Assembly (NCBI GenBank): GCA_946618745.1
Contig: CAMOLN010000004.1
Location: 1-15,188, forward strand
DNA: 15,188 bases
Source: an uncultured Alphaproteobacteria bacterium
GTDB lineage: Bacteria; Pseudomonadota; Alphaproteobacteria; RF32; CAG-239
Reading direction: 5' to 3'
Shown here: positions 1-7,151 of the stretch, one piece after another
Numbering within the stretch: position 1 is the first letter of the stretch
Layout of the letters: each line of letters opens with the position of its first letter
The notes under the pieces: generated by a model
Databases searched by the model: none
What the model saw: the letters and a program-made list of their open reading frames with translations, nothing else
What the model was told of the DNA's origin: nothing
Made by a program: the position numbers and the translations under genes

Positions 1-30
1 AAAAACTCGTATAATGGTCATCTAATACAG

Positions 31-91
31 AAATAAAAAAACAGCTCGATTACGTACGCTCAAGTACGCGCACTTCGCTGTTTTTCTATTT
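31..91. repeat. Imperfect inverted repeat / long hairpin
   Basis: Two 15-nt arms, 31-45 and 77-91, are reverse complements with one mismatch. The loop between them contains a smaller nested inverted repeat (CGTAC at 53-57 with GTACG at 64-68). The arms are A-rich on the left and T-rich on the right, so transcripts from either side would end the hairpin with U-rich sequence. It could be a bidirectional terminator for a gene left of the window, or a copy of a dispersed palindromic element. No coding function is visible. Confidence 0.5.
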
Positions 92-171
92 CTTAAATTG
101 CTTGTTGTTCCGCCGTGTCTCGCAATCACCAACCATGAAAATAATTTGAGAAAAAAATTAAAATGTCATGC

Positions 172-199
172 TTGATGGACGGGGGAGGTTAGCTATATT
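172..199 (+). promoter_or_regulatory. Candidate sigma70-type promoter for the gene at 248
   Basis: TTGATG at 172-177 and TATATT at 194-199 are separated by 16 nt, about 50 nt upstream of the GTG at 248. The match is reasonable but not strong, in an AT-rich region where chance matches are common. Confidence 0.35.
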
Positions 200-247
200 C
201 GAAGTTTTAGAATAAGGTCATTGTTGAAAAAACTTGACTATTGGTGA

Positions 248-664
248 GTGGATACAACTGAACATGAAGAAGATCTGGCTGTAGTGCAGCGTCGTTTAAT
301 CAATGATGTCAAAAACGGCTTTAATGTGGGAGTGAACGATGTGCTTCTATTCGGATTGCCTGCCGGCATGAGAGTGGAGGTTTTGAAAACATATTTTGTA
401 AAACACAATCTTTCTGACGAAGGAGTGTTTGAAATTTTCAAACTTCCGCAGCAGGAAAGAAAAGAGGTTTTTGAGGCTTATGTAAAAAATTGTTTTCTGA
501 GCGATGAAGCTCAAATGAAGATCTTTGAACTTCCTGTGGAGGAAGTGGTGACGGAGTTGTTGATTTATTTTGAAGAAGGTGGATCCCTTTGCTCAGAAGC
601 GGAATTGTTAAGCCGTTACAAGGCTGCTTTGCAAGAGCTTGCCGCTCTTAAAGGAGAACAATAG
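248..664 (+). CDS. Small helical-repeat protein of unknown function
   Basis: No known family is recognised. The 138-residue product is soluble-looking, acidic and leucine-rich. It appears built from about four degenerate units of some 30 residues, with recurring [L]-S-D-E-A, I-F-x-L-P and Y-[FV] positions: for example LSDEGVFEIFKLP near residue 55 and LSDEAQMKIFELP near residue 84, with a weaker copy starting LCSEAELL near 113. That pattern suggests stacked helical hairpins, as in protein-binding repeat scaffolds. No signal peptide or membrane segment is seen. The start is GTG. A stop codon lies in frame immediately before it (245-247), so the gene cannot extend further left, but the ribosome binding site is poor. 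A second GTG at 284, preceded by GAAGAAGA, is a possible alternative. A terminator follows at 690-724. Real gene likely, role unknown. Confidence 0.7.
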   Translation: MDTTEHEEDLAVVQRRLINDVKNGFNVGVNDVLLFGLPAGMRVEVLKTYFVKHNLSDEGVFEIFKLPQQERKEVFEAYVKNCFLSDEAQMKIFELPVEEVVTELLIYFEEGGSLCSEAELLSRYKAALQELAALKGEQ

Positions 665-689
665 TTTTCCTGTCTATTTGAAACAAAAA

Positions 690-724
690 AGCCCTCGATT
701 TGAAAGTCGGGGGCTGATTTTTTT
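690..724. terminator. Bidirectional intrinsic terminator
   Basis: AGCCC at 690-694 pairs with GGGCT at 711-715, and the stem extends inward with a further wobble pair and C-G, G-C and A-T pairs. A T-run follows at 718-724 and an A-rich run precedes it (681-690). It lies between the stop codons of two convergent genes and can serve both. Confidence 0.85.
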
Positions 725-731
725 AAATTGA

Positions 732-1646
732 CTATCTTGAGCGATCCGGCTGTATGGCACGATAAGCTGTGCGTTGCGGTGCTGACGATTTGCGAGATTT
801 ATTTGGAGTGGGGCGTAATCTTCCGGTTTTTGTCAGTATGGTTATAGCATCATGATTTTTTAAATGTCGAATAGATTTTTCCGTCTGAGGTGTGTTGGCG
901 GCAGATTGAGAATTAGCTTGGGGTTTTACATTTTTAGCATCATAATTTTCATTTGCTAAATCGTGAGATTGTTCTTTAAGGGCGGATTTTTCCATACCAT
1001 AAACAATAGCTGTTTCTATCATTTCGGTTGCGAGATTGCGGTCTGTCTCTTTGTCGGAATTGTTGGTTGAAGAGCTGTTATTGTTGGTATCGGCGTTATT
1101 ATTAGTTTCAGGTAATTCGCGGCTGATATCTTTGATATCAATATTGTCGGCTTGAGTGTTAACGTCAGTGGCTTCATTTTGGGCACTTTGCAATTCGGAT
1201 TTAGCTTTATTTTCTATTTTTTCTCCGATTTTTTCCATAGTTTTGCCGACAGCTTCAAGTCCTTTGGCGGTAGCGGTAATAGCAGTTCCGGTAGCAACTA
1301 TAGATGCACCTACGGCAATCATGGGGACTCCGGCTATGGCACCTAAGCCGGATGAACACAGACCTTTTCCGGATTCCATTAAAGATTTTCCGGCTTCTTT
1401 AACAGCTTCGCCTGCCTTTTTTATTAATTGGGCAGCTTTTTTAGCGGCTTTACCGGCTGCTTTTATAGCTTTTCCAACGGCAATTTTTATTTTTGCTTTA
1501 ATTTTTTTACGCGCCAAACGACGTTTTTTCTTCTTCAAAGCTTTATTTGATGAAGAATCTTTAATAGAAACGCGCTTATCGTCAATTTTTTCAGTTTCTT
1601 CAATTGGCGGATTTTCCGGTTCTTCTTCTTTTTTTGCGTCGTCCAT
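732..1646 (-). CDS. Lys/Ala-rich protein with glycine-zipper-like hydrophobic core, function unknown
   Basis: The function is not recognised. Numbering from the upstream ATG at 1652, the product has five zones. It starts with an acidic N-terminus (residues 1-30) and a very basic tract (38-56). A Lys/Ala/Gly-rich amphipathic stretch (57-98) follows, resembling histone H1-like bacterial proteins in composition only. Then comes a Gly/Ala/Val/Ile segment (about 101-135, with GAIAG and GASIVATGTAI) that could be a glycine zipper or membrane-inserting helix. The C-terminal half is polar, with an Asn/Ser-rich tract near 184-199 and a basic tail. No signal peptide is visible. The start at 1646 is preferred because AAGG sits 8 nt before it; the ATG at 1652 has the same AAGG only 2 nt away. 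A strong promoter lies at 1695-1723 and a shared terminator at 690-724. Candidates include a DNA-compacting or membrane-associated protein; neither is proven. Confidence 0.75.
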   Translation of the reverse strand: MDDAKKEEEPENPPIEETEKIDDKRVSIKDSSSNKALKKKKRRLARKKIKAKIKIAVGKAIKAAGKAAKKAAQLIKKAGEAVKEAGKSLMESGKGLCSSGLGAIAGVPMIAVGASIVATGTAITATAKGLEAVGKTMEKIGEKIENKAKSELQSAQNEATDVNTQADNIDIKDISRELPETNNNADTNNNSSSTNNSDKETDRNLATEMIETAIVYGMEKSALKEQSHDLANENYDAKNVKPQANSQSAANTPQTEKSIRHLKNHDAITILTKTGRLRPTPNKSRKSSAPQRTAYRAIQPDRSR

Positions 1647-1694
1647 CTGCATTACCTTGTTTTTGTAGAAATTTACCCTGTTTGTTATAATACA

Positions 1695-1723
1695 ATTATA
1701 GCATTTTTAGCAACAATTTGCAA
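1695..1723 (-). promoter_or_regulatory. Sigma70-type promoter of the Lys/Ala-rich gene
   Basis: Read on the minus strand, TTGCAA (1718-1723) and a perfect TATAAT (1695-1700) are separated by exactly 17 nt. This predicts a leader of some 40 nt before the ATG at 1646. No clear terminator separates it from the HD-GYP gene upstream, so read-through may add to its expression. Confidence 0.7.
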
Positions 1724-1761
1724 GAAAATTAGTGTCGGTGACCAGCGAGAATTAAAAGTTA

Positions 1762-3444
1762 TTATAAATATTCTTCGGGGTTTATATCATCAAGTTGGTC
1801 TTTGGAGACATATTCTTTAGCATACTCCATATAAACACCACTGGTGATGAACAGGTCAAACAAATCAGGGTCAAGATGTCCGCTATTTTTCATATCGCGC
1901 ATAATGCTTAAAACTTGAGAAAGTTTTTTAGGGGTTTTGTAAGGACGATCGCGAGCGGTAAGAGCTTCATAGACATCTGCAATAGCCATAATTTTGGCCG
2001 GAATCGATATTTGATCTCCGGTTAGGCCGTTAGGGTAGCCGCTTCCGTCAATATGCTCATGGTGAGCACCGGCATATTCAACGATGTTTGATAATTCAGG
2101 CGGAAAAGATAGATCTTTGAGCATATCAATGGTTGTTGATATATGGTCATTGATTTTTTTTCTCTCGGCGGTGTTAATAGTTCCGGTTTTGACTTTGAGA
2201 TTGGTAAGCTCACCTTGATTATATAAAAATTTGAGCTGTTCCGGACGATCCTCTAATAAATGTTCCGGTTGAGGAGAAGCATAAAGTTTGTTGTCGGAAA
2301 TGGCTTTTTTTTCGTTCCAGGAAAGCCCTATTACGCGGCTGAAATAACGCATGAAAGTGGTTTTTGCAATTTCATCTAAACGTTTTATATCATCATCGGT
2401 TAAGGGAGAGTCCCCAATATTACATTTGCCGATAAAAGCGTAGTCATCAGTTAGTTTTTTTACTTTTTCAACAAATTCAGCTTGAAGATTCTCTTTAGTG
2501 TCAATATTATTAAGCCGTTTTTGTAAATATTCAATATGAGCATCGCGGCGCAAAATTTCAAAACGATTACGAATTTCGTGAATGCGATTGTAGGGAGTTT
2601 CTAATTTGGTCGATTTATCAACGATGTAGTCAGGGGTGGTTATCTTGCCACAATCATGCAATAAAGATGCGATATGTAGAGAATAAAGTTCATTTTCAGA
2701 CATTTCAAAATTTTTAAAAGGTCCGCTAGTTGCTGCAATAGCAGCAGAAGCTAACATTCGCGTAATGACAGGGACTTTTTGACAATGTTCACCTGTATAT
2801 GGGGATTTGTTATCAATAGCTTTGGCAATAACTTCAATAAACGACTCTAAAAGACGATTGTAGGAATTGGTTTGGTGGTCCAATTCAATTTGCAAAGCCA
2901 AAAGTTTGCTCAAAGAGATAAGTTTTTTGATGATGTCTTTGGTAAAACCGATTATTTTTCCACTGGAGTTGCGAGGGTTAATAAGTTCAACTACTCCGAG
3001 AAGGGCTTTTTTGCTGTTGTATATCGGAAAAGCCAATAGAGAAACCGTAAAATAATTTAATTCTTCATCAAGCATTTTGTGGGGAACAACGTCAAGTGAA
3101 CTTTCTTTATAAAGATTAGAGGTGTTGAAAATTTCGTTATTTATGGCACACATTTCAGTAGGAAGTTTGGGCTCTTTGTTGTGAACTTCCGGTAAGAAAA
3201 CAGGCGGAAAAATATTAGAAAAGATGATGTTGGGTGTGGGGCGATCATCGGGGATATTTATATAACTTTGTTCAAAATTCAAAAAATTGTCGGAAGAGAC
3301 GGAAAAAAATAAAACTATATCTGAAAAAGAAATTTGAGCTAAGGTTTTGAGGTTTCGGTTGATGCGAGAGCTTAAATCATCACTTTCTGATGTTTCAAGA
3401 AGATCTAGTATAGTATTGTTAAAAGTTTCAGGAGAAATAGTCAA
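1762..3444 (-). CDS. GAF-like / HD-GYP domain protein, probable cyclic-di-GMP phosphodiesterase
   Basis: The C-terminal half is an HD-GYP domain, a family that hydrolyses cyclic di-GMP. Visible metal and catalytic landmarks are H220 (GEHC), the HD pair H263-D264 in LLHDCGKI, H434 (NDHIS), HHE at 461-463, the DGSGYP signature at 466-471 and D490 in IADVYEAL, followed by RPY. All expected positions are present, so activity is plausible. Residues about 10-190 look like a GAF-type sensor domain ending in a helical linker. About 140 residues (279-418) are inserted between the HD motif and the GTINTAERKKINDH segment, making this longer than a minimal HD-GYP. The start is TTG, chosen because the only upstream in-frame codons lead straight to the stop of the preceding DUF2336 gene, with GAGA 7-8 nt upstream as a weak ribosome site. 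The product is cytoplasmic, with no membrane segment, and the gene is the second of a two-gene unit. Confidence 0.9.
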   Translation of the reverse strand: MTISPETFNNTILDLLETSESDDLSSRINRNLKTLAQISFSDIVLFFSVSSDNFLNFEQSYINIPDDRPTPNIIFSNIFPPVFLPEVHNKEPKLPTEMCAINNEIFNTSNLYKESSLDVVPHKMLDEELNYFTVSLLAFPIYNSKKALLGVVELINPRNSSGKIIGFTKDIIKKLISLSKLLALQIELDHQTNSYNRLLESFIEVIAKAIDNKSPYTGEHCQKVPVITRMLASAAIAATSGPFKNFEMSENELYSLHIASLLHDCGKITTPDYIVDKSTKLETPYNRIHEIRNRFEILRRDAHIEYLQKRLNNIDTKENLQAEFVEKVKKLTDDYAFIGKCNIGDSPLTDDDIKRLDEIAKTTFMRYFSRVIGLSWNEKKAISDNKLYASPQPEHLLEDRPEQLKFLYNQGELTNLKVKTGTINTAERKKINDHISTTIDMLKDLSFPPELSNIVEYAGAHHEHIDGSGYPNGLTGDQISIPAKIMAIADVYEALTARDRPYKTPKKLSQVLSIMRDMKNSGHLDPDLFDLFITSGVYMEYAKEYVSKDQLDDINPEEYL

Positions 3445-3456
3445 TATTCGTCTCGT

Positions 3457-4563
3457 TTAGCTAATTTTAGATAATAAATAATTCAAATCATCATGACTAA
3501 GTTCTTCAGTATTCGGGGCATAACTTAAAATTCTTTCAATAACTTTTCGGCAGAATAATTTAGCACTGAATCGATCGCAATCAAAACGAATGCTACTGAT
3601 AACTTTTAGCGCACTGAAAATAGTGGCAAAAACACTTTTAGGCAACAGAGCTTTGCGCAACAGATTGCGAATCTCGAAGTCGGCAGAAGAATTGAATAAT
3701 GTTTTACGGACCTTAAATACGGGAGTATCGGATAAACAACTGAGAGCATGTTCAAAAAATAATAAATCGCCCGAACAAATTGAACGTGTTACCAAGCTAT
3801 GAGTCAGACGTCCGGCATGATGGAGATGCTTTACAAAATCATGAATTTGTTCATCCTGCGAGTAGTCATCGGAAATCTTTAGAGTGAGTTTTTCTTTGAT
3901 TTCGTTGATTAAATCAGTGGCAAAATCTTGTGGCAAATCATGGTTGAGCACTAAATAAGTTTTTAATTTATAAGATATGCGAGATATAATTTTTTCAATA
4001 ACTTCAAAAGGAAGATTGTTACGATATACAATGCTTTTTTGCAATATTTCGTTAGAAGGGTATTTGTTAATGATCTTTTCAAAAGAATCTGGCGCAATAT
4101 CGGATGATTTGTTTGTAAGTAAGTGTTCTATGACGGTGGCCGAGCATTTTTCGGCTATAGCATCGGAGATCGTCGAGCTTAAATTACGCCGTTTGGCAAC
4201 TGCGGTTTGGCGAGGCAGGCTGGTTGCGTTAAGAATATTTATAAGGTCATTATCAGTAAGAGCAAGAGAATATTGGATAAATGGAACAGCAACAATATCG
4301 ACATCTTTGAGAATCGAGTCGATAATATCAGAAGGTAGATTTTGAGCGTTTTTAAGGGTATCAGCCAAAACTTGACGGACTTTGATTTCGGTATCGCGAA
4401 TTAGTATACGAAAAATACCCTCGGCTAACAGACGTTGCTCGGTAGTTATTTGTGATGAAATGTAATAGCCTCCTACCTTGCGCGCAACATTTGATTTGTT
4501 TGCGACATCAGGTTTTTTACGAAGGTCTTCTACATCTTGCTTATTAATTACAATATCACTCAT
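3457..4563 (-). CDS. DUF2336 family protein
   Basis: This 368-residue product matches the pattern of DUF2336, an all-helical HEAT-like family frequent in Alphaproteobacteria and without a settled biochemical role. Visible family features are the D-x-E-x-x-VR-x-x-LA segment (RDTEIKVRQVLADTL, about residues 56-70), the VAVPFIQYSLALTDNDLINI stretch (about 91-110) and the AVAKR-x-x-LS-x-x-x-SDAIAE segment (about 121-136), followed by more degenerate helical repeats to the end. No signal peptide or membrane helix is seen. The start ATG has GAGAGC some 6 nt upstream, the same type of ribosome site seen before nfu. It is first in a unit with the HD-GYP gene, so a link to cyclic-di-GMP signalling is reasonable inference, not proof. 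Confidence 0.88.
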   Translation of the reverse strand: MSDIVINKQDVEDLRKKPDVANKSNVARKVGGYYISSQITTEQRLLAEGIFRILIRDTEIKVRQVLADTLKNAQNLPSDIIDSILKDVDIVAVPFIQYSLALTDNDLINILNATSLPRQTAVAKRRNLSSTISDAIAEKCSATVIEHLLTNKSSDIAPDSFEKIINKYPSNEILQKSIVYRNNLPFEVIEKIISRISYKLKTYLVLNHDLPQDFATDLINEIKEKLTLKISDDYSQDEQIHDFVKHLHHAGRLTHSLVTRSICSGDLLFFEHALSCLSDTPVFKVRKTLFNSSADFEIRNLLRKALLPKSVFATIFSALKVISSIRFDCDRFSAKLFCRKVIERILSYAPNTEELSHDDLNYLLSKIS

Positions 4564-4593
4564 AAATTTGCTCTCACTACAAAACTTAACTGA

Positions 4594-4622
4594 ATTATAT
4601 ACAAATATTGTGAAAATTTCAA
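4594..4622 (-). promoter_or_regulatory. Sigma70-type promoter of the DUF2336/HD-GYP unit
   Basis: On the minus strand TTGAAA (4617-4622) and a perfect TATAAT (4594-4599) are separated by 17 nt, giving a leader of about 25-30 nt before the ATG at 4563. A perfect 15-nt palindrome (4621-4635) touches the -35 box and also covers the stop codon of the upstream gene. Confidence 0.75.
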
Positions 4623-4635
4623 GTAATAATTACTT
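4621..4635. promoter_or_regulatory. Perfect palindrome abutting a -35 box, possible operator
   Basis: AAGTAAT-A-ATTACTT is perfectly symmetric, with 7-nt arms around one central base. It overlaps the -35 hexamer of the DUF2336 promoter by two bases and includes the stop codon of the bax-like gene. The position suits a repressor or activator site, but AT-rich palindromes also arise by chance. Confidence 0.3.
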
Positions 4636-5571
4636 TTTTATTAAAAATTTTGAATATTGTTTAGAAATTTCAGTGGTTAAGAAGTTTGAATCGATAATTG
4701 AACGATCAATTACAGTTAAATCGTAATAAGATAAGGTATAATCAATTATACCTGCGTAATTTTGCAGTTCGGAGTTTGAAAAAGAATAGGCGGAAAATTC
4801 AGAACCGATAAGTTTAGGAGAGGAGACAGAGTGACGTATTTGCTCACGGGCTATGCGTAAGAAACCAAAATTAGGACTACTGTTTATACGCAAAGCAAAG
4901 TCTTCCATTGATTTAAAAATATCGGGATATATTTTTATACGATATGTGTCATCTTCGGTTTCTCCGATTGGTTTCAAGCCTTTTTTAGTGTGCCAAACCA
5001 GCATTTTATATAAAGAATTACCTTCTTTGACAACGCGCGATGATCCGAAATCAGTTTCAATAGCAGCAATAGTTATCATGATAGAAGGGGGAATAATATC
5101 AATTCGTTTAAGTAATTCGCTAATAAGATATTTGTAGCGCAAATCGCCGGTAAGACGAGTAAACACATCATATTTAGTTGCTTTGTTTTCAATAATTTTG
5201 ATTTGTTCAGGGGTAAGATTACCTTTTTGTTTAAGAGATTTTTTTATATTAACGATTATCTGACGTTCATCCCAAAGTTGCTGATTTAACTTTAGGGCCA
5301 GAGGCGCAAGAATTTTGATAAATAAGATGTTGCGTTGTTCTTTATCTTCTATTGAATTAAAATCTGGAGGAAAGTTTTTTAATAAAATTGCCGGATATTT
5401 TTGTGTTTTGAGCATAAGCCAATTTTTTTCTTCTGTGCCGATGTAGCCGACTTTTTGATAAAGTTCGTTGAGTTTTGCTACCGGAATATTTTGTAACCAC
5501 AATTCTTTAGCCAGAGCTGTCGAGCAGAAAGTAAACGAAAACAAAAATAAAAATATGATTTTTTTTATCAT
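4630..5571 (-). CDS. Bax/glucosaminidase-family secreted protein
   Basis: The product resembles E. coli Bax and the related glucosaminidase (flagellar FlgJ-like) fold, expected to cleave peptidoglycan glycan strands outside the cytoplasmic membrane. It opens with a signal peptide: Lys-Lys, a hydrophobic run to about residue 19 and a TALA-KE cleavage site near residue 21. The catalytic-domain signature is at about 164-190, I-x-IAAIETDFGSSR followed by EGNSLY and a Trp, with E172 the likely acid. The family form is usually ANESGWGTSR, so the Asn before the Glu is replaced by Ile here. The 313-residue length fits the family. The ATG overlaps the nfu stop codon as ATGA, with GAGAC just upstream, implying translational coupling as last gene of the murJ operon. 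No clear terminator follows. The family is confident; activity is inferred. Confidence 0.82.
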   Translation of the reverse strand: MIKKIIFLFLFSFTFCSTALAKELWLQNIPVAKLNELYQKVGYIGTEEKNWLMLKTQKYPAILLKNFPPDFNSIEDKEQRNILFIKILAPLALKLNQQLWDERQIIVNIKKSLKQKGNLTPEQIKIIENKATKYDVFTRLTGDLRYKYLISELLKRIDIIPPSIMITIAAIETDFGSSRVVKEGNSLYKMLVWHTKKGLKPIGETEDDTYRIKIYPDIFKSMEDFALRINSSPNFGFLRIAREQIRHSVSSPKLIGSEFSAYSFSNSELQNYAGIIDYTLSYYDLTVIDRSIIDSNFLTTEISKQYSKFLIKK

Positions 5572-6113
5572 GATATTGTCTCGGTGCTACGAACTTCTTT
5601 AACTTCGGGAATATAAGATTTTAATACTTTTTCAACTCCGTCTTTAAGGGTGCGCATGGCATAAGGGCACCCTTTGCATGATCCTTGCATTTCAACTGTT
5701 ACTATTCCATTATTAAAATCAATAAATTTAATGTCGCCACCATCTCGTTTGACGGCCGGACGGATACGAGCATTTAACAAGGATTTAATGGATTGGATAA
5801 TATCAAGAGGCTCGGAAGATGATTCGGGAGAAAATTCCAAAGGTTCACAGGTGGTTAAAAAATCCATTATTTCGGCCATTATTAAGGGCTTTAATTCATT
5901 CCAATCAGCTTCGGGTAATTTGGTTACAGAGATCATATCAGAAGTTATGAATATTGAAATGATGTTACCCAAGTCAAATAATTGTTCTGCTAAAGGTGAT
6001 TTTCTTAAACTTTTTCGATCAAAAAATTCTGCGGATCCTTGACGCGTCAGAGGTTGAGAAGGAAAAAAATTAATAACATTTTCATCTGGTGTTAATTGGG
6101 TTTCAATATTCAT
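5568..6113 (-). CDS. Nfu/NifU-like iron-sulfur scaffold protein
   Basis: This 181-residue protein has the two-part layout of Nfu carriers. The N-terminal region (about 1-95) is Nfu_N-like, with PLTRQGSAEFFDRKSLRKSPLA followed by the LFDLGNIISIFITSDMISVTK segment. The C-terminal NifU-like domain (about 104-175) holds RPAVKRDGGDIKFI and the metal-binding CxxC in GSCKGCPYA (C146, C149). Nfu proteins hold a transient [4Fe-4S] cluster between two subunits and pass it to apo-enzymes in the cytoplasm. The middle residue of the CxxC (Lys-Gly) differs slightly from the common Ser-Gly. GAGAG lies about 7 nt before the ATG. The gene sits 9 nt downstream of the DUF2333 gene and overlaps the next gene by 4 nt. 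Confidence 0.92.
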   Translation of the reverse strand: MNIETQLTPDENVINFFPSQPLTRQGSAEFFDRKSLRKSPLAEQLFDLGNIISIFITSDMISVTKLPEADWNELKPLIMAEIMDFLTTCEPLEFSPESSSEPLDIIQSIKSLLNARIRPAVKRDGGDIKFIDFNNGIVTVEMQGSCKGCPYAMRTLKDGVEKVLKSYIPEVKEVRSTETIS

Positions 6114-6122
6114 TTGTCGCTC

Positions 6123-7151
6123 TCAAAGTTGGTTGGTTGATTGCTGAAGTACTTTGTTAATTATCATGTTAAGGTAATTTACGGCTAAAGATGTTTGATA
6201 GTTAATTATTGCTAAGTGGTTAGGTGCAAAAGATGACTGAAGCGGGGCGTTACGGACTACAGATGGTTCTAACATACTGGTTTCATCCAGCGTTTTCAAC
6301 AAGCTGGTCCAAGTAGGATATATATCATATTTTACCAAACTTTCCTTAAAATCGTATCCGAGGCCTTTGGTTATTTGTGCATAGGCATAAATTTTGCCGA
6401 AAGCATAATAATAGACGTCATCAGATTGAAAATCAAAAAGTGCTGATTGATATTCTCGGATATGGTCAGCGGTGCGATTGATAAGTTTATTTAAGTCACG
6501 ACGTATTGATTTTATTAAAATTAAGAAATTGGTCGAATCGCAAGGAACAATGGTTTTTCCGTCAGAAATGCTTTTGTTAAAGACTTTTAATGCTCGAGCA
6601 CCTTTTTTATATTGCGTTCCTGAAGAAGGTGCGGGAGAAAGATGATTTTGCGGGGCAACTAACCAAATTGTTCCTGGATATTGTAAAAATTCTGAGGCCT
6701 CTGATAAAGTTTCAGCAGCTGTAGCATTGGCGGTTGTAATGTTCAGATGAGTAAAAGCAGAGGCTGTGTTGCTGACTGCGGACATAACACCTAGTTGAAA
6801 ATTAGGCATATTGTCGAGTATATAAGACGGAAATAAAATAGGTAGATTGGGAGTCCAAATTTTATGACGAGTTTCCTGATTGACAAGATAAATCAGAGAG
6901 TTGATGCCCGATAAATTGTGATCGGAATTTTTGGGTTGAAAAGACGGAGTCGTAGTATCATTAATTAACCAACCTCCTATAGGGTAATATAAAAAAACTA
7001 TGGCAAAGGCTGTGATTAAAGCAATATGCCACCAAGAAGTTATGCGGGAGCGGACGGCTATAATTATTTTTTTAACAATTTTTTGGGCAGTTGAAAGATA
7101 ATTATTAGCTATTTTTTTCAATAATTTATATTTTTGAGCAAATTTTTTCAT
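6123..7151 (-). CDS. DUF2333 family membrane-anchored protein
   Basis: The 342-residue product fits DUF2333, a proteobacterial family of unknown function. A basic N-terminus is followed by one membrane helix (about residues 41-63, WWHIALITAFAIVFLYY), then a long non-cytoplasmic region. It carries the family-like segments HKIWTPNLPILFPSYILDN (about 97-114) and NFQLGV (about 117-122), a GTIWLVAPQNH block, and a helical C-terminus. The start at 7151 is chosen because its ATG overlaps the murJ stop as ATGA; a longer reading frame from 7253 would overlap murJ by about 100 nt and begins with an unconvincing Cys/Tyr-rich peptide. Position between murJ and nfu/bax suggests an envelope role; the family gives no firmer function. 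Confidence 0.82.
   Translation of the reverse strand: MKKFAQKYKLLKKIANNYLSTAQKIVKKIIIAVRSRITSWWHIALITAFAIVFLYYPIGGWLINDTTTPSFQPKNSDHNLSGINSLIYLVNQETRHKIWTPNLPILFPSYILDNMPNFQLGVMSAVSNTASAFTHLNITTANATAAETLSEASEFLQYPGTIWLVAPQNHLSPAPSSGTQYKKGARALKVFNKSISDGKTIVPCDSTNFLILIKSIRRDLNKLINRTADHIREYQSALFDFQSDDVYYYAFGKIYAYAQITKGLGYDFKESLVKYDIYPTWTSLLKTLDETSMLEPSVVRNAPLQSSFAPNHLAIINYQTSLAVNYLNMIINKVLQQSTNQL

Noticed and set aside
238..441. Small minus-strand frame opposite the first gene
   Set aside because: Ser/Thr-rich shadow of the plus-strand gene with no ribosome site.
1156..1668. 170-codon plus-strand frame opposite the Lys/Ala-rich gene
   Set aside because: Hydrophobic Phe/Ala-rich shadow of the Lys/Ala-rich strand. 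The minus-strand gene has the promoter, ribosome site and terminator.
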